DNA of 64,000 bases from Caryophanales bacterium UBA7278 (lineage in GTDB: Bacteria > Bacillota_I > Bacilli_A > RFN20 > CAG-826), in NCBI GenBank assembly GCA_002472275.1, contig DKRQ01000026.1, forward strand, positions 1 through 64,000. The letters are read 5' to 3'. Positions within the stretch are counted from its first letter, which is position 1, and every line of letters starts with the position of its first letter. Shown here one piece after another: positions 15,162 to 23,365 of this stretch. Position numbers and translations under genes: made by a program. The notes under the pieces are model-generated. The model searched no databases and was not told where the DNA came from. It saw nothing but the letters and a program-made list of their open reading frames with translations.

Positions 15162-15770
15162 ATGGCAGAAGCCCTTTATCTAATGGACGCCGACTCCCTT
15201 AAGGGAAATAGCCTTGAGAAGGCCCTTTCCCTCATCGACCCGGCGCGAAGAGAGAAAGCCCTTCGTTACGTCAAGGAGAGCGATACCCGACTAAGCGTCG
15301 CGGCCTCCCTCCTTTTGACTTTGCTTAAGGGCAAGGGCCTCAAAGTCACCAAGACCGGGAAGCCTTATTTTGAGGACGGGCCTAGGTTCTGCTTGTCCCA
15401 TTCCGGCCATTATTCCTGCCTCTATGCCTCCGAAGAGGACGTCGGGGTGGATATCCAAAAGGTCGACCACAAGGACTACGAATACGTCAAAGCTTGCTTC
15501 TGCGAAGAAGAGAGGAAAGGCATCGATGGACCCGAATCCTTTGCCCTTGCCTGGGCCAAAAAGGAGGCCTGCGCCAAATGCGAAGGCCTGGGCCTATTAG
15601 ATCCTAAGAAACAATCGCTAAGGCATATCGAGGAGGGCGTCTACGAATACGAGGGAAAGGCCTACCGCGTGGAGGCTTTCCTTTGGAAAGGATACGCGAT
15701 TGCGATGGCCAAGAAGGGCCAGGGGGAGTTCCCTAAACCGACCCTAGTCGAAACCAATGAGTTTTTCTAA
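15162..15770 (+). CDS. 4'-phosphopantetheinyl transferase (Sfp/AcpT type)
   Basis: A 202-residue enzyme that attaches the phosphopantetheine arm of CoA to acyl carrier or peptidyl carrier proteins. The family signatures are clear: SHSG at 79-82, GVDIQ at 95-99 with the magnesium-binding Asp97, and FALAWAKKEACAK at about 127-139 with the second metal ligand and catalytic lysines. Length fits the short Sfp-like/AcpT group. It precedes the acyl-ACP thioesterase gene, so both act on acyl carrier protein and may share regulation. Which carrier is the substrate cannot be told from sequence; fatty-acid ACP is most likely, since no polyketide or NRPS genes are here. Confidence 0.92.
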   Translation: MAEALYLMDADSLKGNSLEKALSLIDPARREKALRYVKESDTRLSVAASLLLTLLKGKGLKVTKTGKPYFEDGPRFCLSHSGHYSCLYASEEDVGVDIQKVDHKDYEYVKACFCEEERKGIDGPESFALAWAKKEACAKCEGLGLLDPKKQSLRHIEEGVYEYEGKAYRVEAFLWKGYAIAMAKKGQGEFPKPTLVETNEFF

Positions 15771-15779
15771 AGAAAAGAG

Positions 15780-15785
15780 TATAGT
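15780..15785 (+). promoter_or_regulatory. -10 box supporting the internal thioesterase start
   Basis: TATAGT sits 7 nt before the ATG at 15793, just after the phosphopantetheinyl transferase stop. It favours 15793 over the earlier in-frame ATG at 15757, which has no ribosome site and overlaps the previous gene. Confidence 0.45.
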
Positions 15786-15792
15786 AACCATC

Positions 15793-16503
15793 ATGGAAAA
15801 GTTCCCCGTTCTCATCAATTGCTCCTGCGTCGACGCGACGCGCAAATTGTCCCTTCCCGCCTTCTTCAGGATGGTCGAGGATTTCGACACGGTCGATGCC
15901 GAAAAACTAGGCATCGGCAAGAAGGTCACGATGGACCAAGGCAGGCTATGGGTTTTCACCCGCGTCTATTTCGAGTTCTACAAATACCCGACCTACCTAG
16001 AAGAGGCCGAGTTCAGGACCTATTCGGCGCCGAAGAACCTATTCGTCTTCCCCCGACATGACGAATTGCGTTCCAAAGAGGGCGAACTCCTCATCAAAGG
16101 CAGCTCCTATTGGGCGCTACTCGACGAGAAGACCAGGCGCGCCATCTTCAAGACCGAACTAGAGACACCTGACTTCCGCGATGGCAGCGAATTGCCCGCG
16201 CCGAAGAAAGTCGCCGCCAAGGAATGCAAACTCGTCCGCGAGCATATCGTCTGCTATAGCGACGTCGACCTTAACCGCCATTTGAATAACACCAGGTACA
16301 TCGAGATGATCGTCGATTGCCTGGGCGACGAGTTCCTCTCCCAAAACGAGGTGGCCACCCTCCTCATCAACTACGATTCCGAAATTAGGCCTGGCGAGAA
16401 GGTGTCCCTCTTCATGTCCGAGGACCGCACCTACATCAAGGGCGAGGTAGACGGCCGCGAATGCTTTCAAGTGGAAATGAGCTTCCGCCCGTCGAGGGGA
16501 TGA
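15793..16503 (+). CDS. Acyl-ACP thioesterase (FatA/FatB family, double hotdog)
   Basis: A 236-residue enzyme that releases fatty acids from acyl-ACP. The N-terminal hotdog begins at about residue 3 (NCSCVDATRKLSLPAFFRMVED). The second carries DLNRHLNNTRYIEM, matching the plant and bacterial D.N.H.NN..Y catalytic block. Length fits bacterial members (~240). The start at 15793 is chosen from the domain edge and the TATAGT box. Its last 68 nt overlap the 3' end of the opposing membrane-protein gene. It may supply free fatty acids for export or remodelling; that is inference. Confidence 0.9.
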   Translation: MEKFPVLINCSCVDATRKLSLPAFFRMVEDFDTVDAEKLGIGKKVTMDQGRLWVFTRVYFEFYKYPTYLEEAEFRTYSAPKNLFVFPRHDELRSKEGELLIKGSSYWALLDEKTRRAIFKTELETPDFRDGSELPAPKKVAAKECKLVREHIVCYSDVDLNRHLNNTRYIEMIVDCLGDEFLSQNEVATLLINYDSEIRPGEKVSLFMSEDRTYIKGEVDGRECFQVEMSFRPSRG

Positions 16504-17617
16504 GGAAGTGTTCCTTAAGCAAGCAAGTCAAAGCGAATTCAACCAAATCGGATAGGAGGTTCTCCTCATAAGGGGTGACCTCCTTTTTCTTGCCTTTGCC
16601 ATAGACGAGGTATGCCAATACGGATTCGTCCTCTTCGATTTCGTTTAGTTTTAGGCAAATCGAGGAAGCAGAGATTTCGGTTAAGGCGTTTCCTAGCAAA
16701 GGGTCGAGCAAGGAAACATCGCTTAGGGATAGCAGGGGCTCTTTCTTGGCTAGAGATAGGAGCCGGGCGACCTTGCTCGATTCAAAAGGAAGGTTCTCCA
16801 AAGTTTGGCTTTCCTCGCCTCCCGTCCATTCTTTCATAAGGGTCCCTTTTTCCTTTTTGAGGTGGATGACCCCAACTCGTAACGGGGCGACTTCGAAGAG
16901 GAAATCTTGGACTTTCTCCTCCATTGCCTTGGGCCCTTTGCGGTGGACGAAAAGACCCGGTTTGCTTCCTTCCTCGCTAAGGAGAATGTCCCTAATTTCG
17001 CCTAGGCCAAAGTCAGGGTAATAAGCGGCGGCGATTCGCCCAGGCAGGCCTAAGAAGGAACGTTCCAATTCGGCTTTGCAATGGATGCCCGAAACAAAAA
17101 TAAACGCGGTTTTGCGATGAATTCCGACGATTTTATCGGCAATTGGCTGCAAGGATTCCCTCTTGTCGAAACGATAGAACCCAACCAAAGAACACCCTCT
17201 GCTTAGGGAAGGAAGGGCGGATTCTAGATAAGAGAAAAACGCCTTTTCGTCAGGCAAGTCGGTAGGTCTAGGGAAGGAGAATTCACGGAAGGGCAAGGCG
17301 TTAAGCTTTCCTCCGATCCGCTTCGCCAGTTTGGGGAAGCAGGAGAAGTCGCTCTCCCTGAAATCGCCTAAGGCAAGCGCGTCTATTTTCTTTTCGATCG
17401 CTTCCAGTGAGCCGTCCATCCTTTCCACCCTTATGCGCGTTAAGGCGAGGTATACGCAGAAGAGGATGATGGCGGCCACGAGGCATCCTAGCCCATAGAA
17501 GAAGATATTTTCGATGAAGGTTCCTAAGATGGTGAGCAGGGCCCCCGAAGTGGAAGTCAAAGCAATCGATATCAATAGGGGCATCTCCAGGTAGGCTCGT
17601 TTTCTTGTTTCGTCCAT
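16436..17617 (-). CDS. Unknown membrane protein with two N-terminal TM helices and a possible GAF-like C-terminus
   Basis: A 393-residue protein with no confident family. Two transmembrane helices (about 12-35 and 38-60) are followed by a basic/charged linker (RIRVERMDGSLEAIEKKID) and a ~320-residue cytoplasmic part. The segment near residues 330-380 (ISASSICLKL...YGKGKKKEVTPYEENLLSDLVEFALTCLL) resembles the end of a GAF sensor domain. The middle part could be a degenerate GGDEF-like fold, but no signature remains. The Shine-Dalgarno site GGAAAGGA precedes the ATG. Its 3' end runs 68 nt antisense into the thioesterase gene. Confidence 0.7.
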   Translation of the reverse strand: MDETRKRAYLEMPLLISIALTSTSGALLTILGTFIENIFFYGLGCLVAAIILFCVYLALTRIRVERMDGSLEAIEKKIDALALGDFRESDFSCFPKLAKRIGGKLNALPFREFSFPRPTDLPDEKAFFSYLESALPSLSRGCSLVGFYRFDKRESLQPIADKIVGIHRKTAFIFVSGIHCKAELERSFLGLPGRIAAAYYPDFGLGEIRDILLSEEGSKPGLFVHRKGPKAMEEKVQDFLFEVAPLRVGVIHLKKEKGTLMKEWTGGEESQTLENLPFESSKVARLLSLAKKEPLLSLSDVSLLDPLLGNALTEISASSICLKLNEIEEDESVLAYLVYGKGKKKEVTPYEENLLSDLVEFALTCLLKEHFLIPSTGGSSFPLESIRGRLPRP

Positions 17618-17867
17618 GCGAATCGGTCCTTTCCCCTTATATAGGGTGGAAGCGGCCCAAAAAGTGATTTGACTTTACATACGCGCATCCCCGTAGTGCC
17701 GAAAAAGTTTTGTATCCTATCAACAAAAACATCGATGGCATCGGCATTTTTGTTTTCCTTAGCGAGAAATCGCGATGACAAAAAGGATTTATAATATCCG
17801 TGTCGATCCCGTTACTCGCCGCCACGAACCGCCTTAACGGGAGGAGAACCCCGCCAGAAAGGTTTTC

Positions 17868-18632
17868 ATGCACAAGAAATCAAAAATCGCCCTCCTTGGC
17901 TTATCCATGGCCTCTTTAACCGCGGGCGTATTCGCCACGGCGACCTTCGCCTACATCAATCTGCGCTCGACCGCGACCCTAAGTTATCCTAACGTCAAGG
18001 TCATGGCGGTCGGTTCCTCACTCGATCTAACCGTCACGAGCGCCACCCAAAACGTCGCGACCTTCGAGGAGGAGGACGGCGTCTATTCGACCGACACGGT
18101 TGGATATATCTCCCCCGTTTCCTCTAAGTTCGGCCACACCTATTTCGCCTCGGCCGCGAGTGGAGGCGGTTATACGGACGTCTCCAATAGGCAGAACATG
18201 TTCCTTGCCTTCAACGTTGCCGCGCATAGCAAGAAGGAAAAATACGCGAAATCCCTTCGAATCACGCCTAATTTCGTTGCCCAGGGCAATCAAGAAGCCG
18301 GCGACATCAACGACCAGTTAAGGGTTGGCATCATCCAAACCCAAGACGACTTCGCGACCCCCGTCATCGGTGGGATGAAGACGGCGTTTGGCAATTCCCT
18401 CACGGGCAAGTCCGTCGTCTCCAACGCCTCCGGGGCAACCTACAATTACGTCGCGGGCGACGTCTGCCCGATGGGCCAGGCGTCCACCGCGTCCACCCTT
18501 AGCTACGCCGCGGAGACCGAGAACACCTCTTACTTCATCGTCTCCTTCTGGCTTGAGGGACACGGCTACGACGACCAAAACGACTACATCGACCTTAACC
18601 TAGTCGCTTCCGTCGAATTCAGCCTGCAATAG
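17868..18632 (+). CDS. Small exported protein with a SipW/TasA-like signal region
   Basis: A 254-residue exported protein. Residues 1-30 (KIALLGLSMASLTAGVFATATFAYI) form a signal peptide. The arrangement of a hydrophobic core, then TFAY and a strand-rich body (LRSTATLSYPNVKV) recalls camelysin/TasA-type proteins processed by SipW peptidases, but no such peptidase is nearby. The body is Ser/Thr/Ala/Gly-rich with few charges and no cysteine cluster, and ends in strand VASVEFSLQ. There is no anchor motif. The AGAAAGG Shine-Dalgarno site is well placed, and a TATAAT lies at 17790-17795. It is monocistronic with its own terminator. Function is unknown; a secreted matrix or fibre component is a guess. 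Confidence 0.65.
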   Translation: MHKKSKIALLGLSMASLTAGVFATATFAYINLRSTATLSYPNVKVMAVGSSLDLTVTSATQNVATFEEEDGVYSTDTVGYISPVSSKFGHTYFASAASGGGYTDVSNRQNMFLAFNVAAHSKKEKYAKSLRITPNFVAQGNQEAGDINDQLRVGIIQTQDDFATPVIGGMKTAFGNSLTGKSVVSNASGATYNYVAGDVCPMGQASTASTLSYAAETENTSYFIVSFWLEGHGYDDQNDYIDLNLVASVEFSLQ

Positions 18633-18690
18633 CAATCTCACAAGGCCGCTACCGCCTGGGCTAGTCAAGGCAATCCATAAAAAGGCCTCA

Positions 18691-18725
18691 ATGCCCCACG
18701 TCGGTCCTGTACTGACGTGGGGTTT
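18691..18725 (+). terminator. Terminator after the small exported protein
   Basis: A 9-bp stem, CCCCACGTC and GACGTGGGG, encloses an 11-nt loop and is followed by TTTTGT. Confidence 0.8.
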
Positions 18726-18893
18726 TGTATCCCAGGCAGTACATTGGGCGCTCGACCCGCATCGCGCTCTATATGCCTAAATTCCCTCGACACCATCAGG
18801 GGATTTTCATTTTCATGGGTTACATTTGGGTTACAAAAACTCGCTAAATTTTTCTGCTTCGAAACCAAGCAAGATAAATCATCTTCCAACAAA

Positions 18894-19346
18894 TCAAAGC
18901 TCGATTCGATAGATCCGTTTCAAAGGAAGGCCGGGCCTGAAATAAACCCAATCTTTGGGCGGATATGAGATTTCGAGAAGGTGGCCGCCGCAACGTTCGA
19001 TGGTTTTGTACGAAGCGGCGTTGTCCTCATCACAAGAAATAATGAGATGATCCATGTCATGAGCCCGGGCCAAAGAAAGGATCATCTTCAAAGCAATGGC
19101 GGCGTAATGATGGCCACGATAAGGCTCGTCGACCTCATAACCGACGTTGCCGTTCCAGTAGGAATGGTAGTTATGGCCGAGGCGAAGGCTGATCTTCCCG
19201 ACGATAGCGCCGCTGGCTTTTTCCACAATGGACCACCAATAGAAGGGGAGCTCGTTCTCGCCGCCTTCTACGGTTTCGATGAGGCGAAGGGAAAGAACGC
19301 TGCCATCGACGGAATAGAATTCTTTTTTGAAGGCGTTTTTCTGCAT
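18894..19346 (-). CDS. GNAT family N-acetyltransferase
   Basis: A 150-residue GNAT protein. Motif A, YEVDEPYRGHHYAAIALK, contains the acetyl-CoA pyrophosphate loop. IISCDEDNAASYKTIERCGG is motif B. The N-terminus resembles acyltransferases acting on small substrates. It starts 6 nt after the AbiEii stop, making it the third gene of that operon. Acetyltransferases can be toxins, antitoxin-linked or plain enzymes. No substrate can be inferred, but the tight spacing suggests co-expression with the AbiE pair. Confidence 0.85.
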   Translation of the reverse strand: MQKNAFKKEFYSVDGSVLSLRLIETVEGGENELPFYWWSIVEKASGAIVGKISLRLGHNYHSYWNGNVGYEVDEPYRGHHYAAIALKMILSLARAHDMDHLIISCDEDNAASYKTIERCGGHLLEISYPPKDWVYFRPGLPLKRIYRIEL

Positions 19347-19352
19347 GGGGTT

Positions 19353-20411
19353 TCATTGCTCGGAACCGTTGTAGATGCGAACGGCGGTCGCGGCCAGGTC
19401 AAAGGCTTGGGGCATTTGCTTGGCTAGCCGATTGACCATCGAATATGGCAGCTCTTCAAAGAGGGCTTGTTTTTCGATAGAAAGGTCGAATGGATTGATG
19501 TTCTTCTTGATGCAAGCGCATAAGAGCATGATCTTCGCCGCGGGAAGGTAGGCGTTGTTGGGGTTGAGCTTCATCCCGACGATATGACCGGAGATGCTTT
19601 TGAATCCCTGAACGTAATTCGGATAGTCTTCGGTCTCGAATTTTCCCCACGTGAGGATGCATAAAGCGGCGCGGAAGGAATCGTCTAAGCAATCCTCATA
19701 GGAAGCGGATAAGCTACGATACGCGATTTCGTCCTTGGCCGTGGCAATGTATGTTTCTCGCACCAAGGAAAAGTCACCGCATGCGTCAAATATCGTGGCG
19801 ACGTCGAAGAATTGCTTGATCACCTCAAGACGCTTGTCGTTGCTGAAATCCTCGTTGAAGAAGTTGATGCCGATCGTATGCGGGGCGAAGGCGGTCAGCT
19901 TGTCACCGAGGAGGCATTCGGGGCAGGGGACATTGACCTTGACGGGCTCTCCTCCGTCATCGATTAGGAAATCATTCTTCAACGGCAACGCGATCCGTTT
20001 TGGATACCGATTCTCCGCGAAGAGAACGTCAACGATGACATTGACGGGATATCCGGTTCGTGGGGATTGGTATTTTATTTTGAAATGTTTCTTGGAAATG
20101 GACTTGCTCGTTTTGCGGATGGATTCCTCGTAGGAAAGGAAAGGGAAGATGACGGATGCGTCTTTGATTGCCTTCTCCACGTCGGTCCCGGGCTCCACGA
20201 GGATGTCGACGTCCGTGCTTAACCGCTTTGGCGCGGGGAATAGGAGCATTGCCGAACTCCCTCCCTTGAAGGTGAACCGGAGTCCGCTTCGAACGAGTGC
20301 TTCCACAAGTCCCAAGGCGAAAACGGCCCGTTGGGCAAGCTCATAGTCGACCTTGTACGTTACGACGATCCTTTGGATGTTCTCGTCGGTGTAGGTTCTC
20401 TTATCGATCAT
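19353..20411 (-). CDS. AbiEii-type nucleotidyltransferase toxin
   Basis: A 352-residue member of the AbiEii/DUF1814 nucleotidyltransferase-like family, the toxin half of type IV AbiE systems. The NTase signature is seen as FKGGSSAMLL (G50-G51-S52) followed by STDVDI with D67 and D69 as metal ligands. A lysine block, CPECLLGDKLTAFAP, follows near 165-180, as in the family. AbiEii proteins transfer nucleotides, in some members to tRNA ends, and arrest growth. The ATG overlaps the AbiEi stop by 4 nt (ATGA), so the pair is coupled. Length and motifs look intact. Confidence 0.85.
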   Translation of the reverse strand: MIDKRTYTDENIQRIVVTYKVDYELAQRAVFALGLVEALVRSGLRFTFKGGSSAMLLFPAPKRLSTDVDILVEPGTDVEKAIKDASVIFPFLSYEESIRKTSKSISKKHFKIKYQSPRTGYPVNVIVDVLFAENRYPKRIALPLKNDFLIDDGGEPVKVNVPCPECLLGDKLTAFAPHTIGINFFNEDFSNDKRLEVIKQFFDVATIFDACGDFSLVRETYIATAKDEIAYRSLSASYEDCLDDSFRAALCILTWGKFETEDYPNYVQGFKSISGHIVGMKLNPNNAYLPAAKIMLLCACIKKNINPFDLSIEKQALFEELPYSMVNRLAKQMPQAFDLAATAVRIYNGSEQ

Positions 20412-21109
20412 AGGTATTTCCTCCGGACCTCCTCGGGGATGTATTGGAGAAGCTTCTCATAGCACCCCCGCCTTTTGGCGTAGGTGCGGACCTTGGCGTA
20501 GTCCAACGAATAGCTCGTGACGATCTCCTCGACGGCCGGACCGGTCTCCGCCCCCTCAAAGAAGTAGCGCAATCTCTTGTCCGAGACGATGTCGACGAGC
20601 AGCTTTTCAAGGAGTACTTTGCCCATTTTCCTGTCGATGGGCGATCTCGAGGAAGTCCCTTTGACGATGATGGTCTCCCCGTCGTTATGGTTGTAGCGGT
20701 AGTTCTCGTCCTCGGTTGGGTTTAGGAGGACATTTCGGAAGCCGCGGTCCTGAAGTGCGTAGAAGATGTTCTCGCAAAACTCCTTAGGCACGTCGACGAT
20801 GGTTGTGCTGCCGGCGATGAGGTGATTGAGGAAACGATTGAGTATTGTGACCTCATAGACGGCGAACTCGATCCTTCCGAGGTACTCTCCCATCAAAAAG
20901 ACGTGGACATCCTTTGCCGCTTGTGAAAAGAGCTCGTAATCGAATACCGGAAGGTTGGATTTCGCATACACGCCTTTTCCGATGCGTACGAGTTCACCCG
21001 ATTCTGTCTTCTTCCTGACGCGAGCGAAGAAGGAGGAGTCGTTTATGGGCTTTCCAGCCTCCATTTGGATCGCTTTCGACAATTGCTTTTTCGTTAGTGT
21101 TGCTGCCAT
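20408..21109 (-). CDS. AbiEi-type antitoxin / transcriptional autoregulator
   Basis: A 233-residue protein with an N-terminal winged helix (TLTKKQLSKAI...SSFFARVRKKTESGELVRIGKGVYAKS), as in AbiEi/DUF6577 antitoxins, which repress their own promoter. The C-terminal domain should oppose the toxin. I chose the ATG at 21109 because the winged helix starts there and TACAAT lies exactly 6 nt upstream. The open frame continues to 21151 but has no ribosome site. Direct repeats upstream (21188-21221) are likely operators. It overlaps AbiEii by 4 nt. Confidence 0.8.
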   Translation of the reverse strand: MAATLTKKQLSKAIQMEAGKPINDSSFFARVRKKTESGELVRIGKGVYAKSNLPVFDYELFSQAAKDVHVFLMGEYLGRIEFAVYEVTILNRFLNHLIAGSTTIVDVPKEFCENIFYALQDRGFRNVLLNPTEDENYRYNHNDGETIIVKGTSSRSPIDRKMGKVLLEKLLVDIVSDKRLRYFFEGAETGPAVEEIVTSYSLDYAKVRTYAKRRGCYEKLLQYIPEEVRRKYL

Positions 21110-21115
21110 GGCCTT

Positions 21116-21121
21116 ATTGTA
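21116..21121 (-). promoter_or_regulatory. -10 box of the AbiE operon, 6 nt from the ATG
   Basis: TACAAT on the minus strand, then AAGGCC, then ATG. The context TA.AATAAGGCCATG is the same as at the 49223 gene. An alternative promoter farther up is TTGACT (21199-21204) with TACCAT (21179-21184). Confidence 0.45.
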
Positions 21122-21187
21122 ACCCATCTCTATTAGAAAAGCCATATACAAGCCAATAAATGATAAAATTGGCTAAAATATGGTATC

Positions 21188-21235
21188 TATTTGCTTAAAA
21201 AGTCAATTATCTGCTTAAAAAATGAGAAGCAAATA
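21188..21235. promoter_or_regulatory. Phased direct repeats, candidate AbiEi operator
   Basis: Two copies of TAT[T/C]TGCTTAAAAA begin at 21188 and 21208, exactly 20 bp apart (two helical turns). A third, inverted half (AAGCAAATA, 21227-21235) follows. They overlap a TTGACT -35-like element on the minus strand. AbiEi repressors are known to bind repeats upstream of abiE. Confidence 0.6.
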
Positions 21236-21308
21236 TAGGGTTGGCGACCCGCATCATGCTTCGTTCTTTTTCCTTTGCTTTTGATGGGGTTAGCCGATAA
21301 TAAGGGGC

Positions 21309-22565
21309 ATGGAACTCATCGAGGCCAGCAAGGAATTCGCGCCGGAGATCTTCGCCTTTTTGAAGAAAAACCACTCCGAGAACGGTTTTGAGAACGGATT
21401 CGAGGATTGGAACTACGAATCCTTCTTTGCCTATGGCATCGCCTCGATGATCAACGAATCCCTAGGTATCGGTTTGAAGCCAGGCCATATCGCCCAGACC
21501 CATTGCTTCCTCGTCGAGGGGAAGGAGGTCATCGGCTATTTCAAGATCCGCCATAGCCTCACCCCAGCCCTAAGGGCTTCCGCGGCCGGGCATATCGGCT
21601 ACATGATCGACAGGGACCATCGCGGCCATGGCTACGGGAAGGTGGGGCTAAGGCTTGCTCTAGAGAAACTAAAGGCCATGCCCGATTTCGACGACGAATT
21701 CATCCTTTTGGGATGCCGCGAAACCAATATCGCCTCCCTTAAGACGCAGCTTGCCTGCGGGGGAAGACTATTCAAAGTCGAAAACGGGGAGAACTTCGTC
21801 ATGTTCCCCCTTGAGGAAGACGAGACCGCTCCGATTTTAGATTTCAAGCCGGAAAGCAATAGTTTCACGACTATGGATACGAGGGGGACCCTTTTGCCTC
21901 CCAAGATGATCATTTGCTTCTTCGCCGACGTCATCAAATCCCTGCTAGAAGAAGGGTCCATCGAGTTTTTGCTGACTCTCCATGGCGAGACCGACGTGCC
22001 GATTTATCACTTCAAGGGCACGGACGTTTGCTTGATGCCAGGCATCGTCGGCGGTCCCGCGGCGGGAGGCTATGCCGAAGAATGCATCCAACAAGGGGTG
22101 AAGAAGATCCTTTTCGCCGGTGGGGCGGGCACCTTGTTCGATTATCCGGTCGGCGCCCTCTTCGTCGAGGAGGAGGCCATCCGGCACGAAGGTTATTCCT
22201 ACCATTACCTCCCTTCTGGTATCAAAGCCAAGGCCAACCGTTCGGTCATGAAGCGGATCGAGAAGACTCTTGAGGAAAAGGGCATCCCTTCCAAAAGATG
22301 CCGCAGCTGGACGACCGATGCCTTCTACCGCGAATCCAAGGAGATGGTGGCCCTAAGGAAATCACAAGGGGCGGAACTCGTCGAGATGGAACAGGCCGGG
22401 CTCATCGCGATGTGCACTTATCGCGCGGTGGAATATGGGGCCTTGCTTTATGCGGGCGACGATTTGTCCAAAGACGAATACGACAAGAGGCTATGGAACA
22501 AGAGGACGGACATCCGCCGCGGCATGGTCGACTTGCTTCTAGAGACAATGAAAAACTGGGACTAA
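21309..22565 (+). CDS. GNAT acetyltransferase fused to nucleoside phosphorylase
   Basis: A 418-residue two-domain protein. Residues 1-175 are a GNAT domain (HIGYMIDRDHRGHGYGKVGLRLALEKL, then NIASLKTQLACGG). Residues ~200-415 are a nucleoside phosphorylase / uridine phosphorylase-like domain with VCLMPGIVGGPAAGGYAEE, FAGGAGTL, WTTDAFYRES and GAELVEMEQAGL. The last is the family's nucleoside-binding Met-Glu block. The phosphorylase half would cleave nucleosides to base and sugar phosphate. The fusion is unusual and I know no standard partner role for the GNAT half. The frame is continuous with no sign of error. GATAAT lies 7 nt before the ATG, with no Shine-Dalgarno site. Confidence 0.82.
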   Translation: MELIEASKEFAPEIFAFLKKNHSENGFENGFEDWNYESFFAYGIASMINESLGIGLKPGHIAQTHCFLVEGKEVIGYFKIRHSLTPALRASAAGHIGYMIDRDHRGHGYGKVGLRLALEKLKAMPDFDDEFILLGCRETNIASLKTQLACGGRLFKVENGENFVMFPLEEDETAPILDFKPESNSFTTMDTRGTLLPPKMIICFFADVIKSLLEEGSIEFLLTLHGETDVPIYHFKGTDVCLMPGIVGGPAAGGYAEECIQQGVKKILFAGGAGTLFDYPVGALFVEEEAIRHEGYSYHYLPSGIKAKANRSVMKRIEKTLEEKGIPSKRCRSWTTDAFYRESKEMVALRKSQGAELVEMEQAGLIAMCTYRAVEYGALLYAGDDLSKDEYDKRLWNKRTDIRRGMVDLLLETMKNWD

Positions 22566-22600
22566 GCCCAGGAAAAGCGCGGAAAACAACCGCAAAAAGC

Positions 22601-23365
22601 CTACGAATTTATGATTAGGGACACGGGGCAATGGTCCGAGCCCATGATTTCGTTATGGATTTCGGCGGCCTCGACTTTGTCCTTAAGAGACTCCGAAACG
22701 AGGAAGTAGTCGATGCGCCAACCCGCGTTATTGGCCCTGGCGTTGAAGCGATAGCTCCACCAGGAATATTTGACCTCGTCAGGATGAAGGAGGCGGAAGG
22801 TATCGACATAGCCTTGCTCAAGAAGATGGCTGAACGCGGTCCTCTCCTCAATCGTGTAACCGGGATTATGCTCGTTGGCCTTTGGGTTCTTCAAGTCGAT
22901 TTCCTTATGGGCTACGTTAAGGTCGCCGCAATAGACGATCGGCTTGGTCTTTTCTAGGTAGTGGAAGTATTCGACCAAATCCTTTTCGTACCCCATGCGG
23001 AAATCGAGCCTTTTTAGGCCGTCTCCCGAATTGGGGACGTAGGCCCCAACGAGGTAGAAGGAAGGGAATTCAAGGGTGATGACGCGCCCTTCCTCGTCGT
23101 ATTTGCCTTCTAGCAAACCATAGGTGACGTTAAGAGGTTCGATTCTGGTGTAGATCGCGACGCCGGAATATCCCTTGCGGAGCTTGGAATCGGTCCAATA
23201 GAGATGATATCCGGGGAGTTCCAAAGGAAAGGAGACGTGCAAGGGGTCGCAGTATTTGGTCTCCTGCAAAACCAAAACGTCGGGATCGAGGGAGGCGATG
23301 GATTCGACGAATCCCTTTCCGAGGATGGCGCGAAGCCCGTTGACGTTGAAGGAAACGAGTTTCAT
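22601..23365 (-). CDS. exoA: Exodeoxyribonuclease III (AP endonuclease)
   Basis: A 254-residue member of the ExoIII/APE1 endonuclease-phosphatase family. Seen are NVNGLRA (7-13), LQETKY (catalytic glutamate), YCGDLNVAHKEIDL and the terminal SDHCPVSL histidine block. It incises abasic DNA and removes 3' blocks. The ATG shares a base with the stop of the upstream acyltransferase gene (TAATG), so it is the last gene of the GT8/PlsC operon, although its role (DNA repair) is unrelated. Confidence 0.96.
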   Translation of the reverse strand: MKLVSFNVNGLRAILGKGFVESIASLDPDVLVLQETKYCDPLHVSFPLELPGYHLYWTDSKLRKGYSGVAIYTRIEPLNVTYGLLEGKYDEEGRVITLEFPSFYLVGAYVPNSGDGLKRLDFRMGYEKDLVEYFHYLEKTKPIVYCGDLNVAHKEIDLKNPKANEHNPGYTIEERTAFSHLLEQGYVDTFRLLHPDEVKYSWWSYRFNARANNAGWRIDYFLVSESLKDKVEAAEIHNEIMGSDHCPVSLIINS

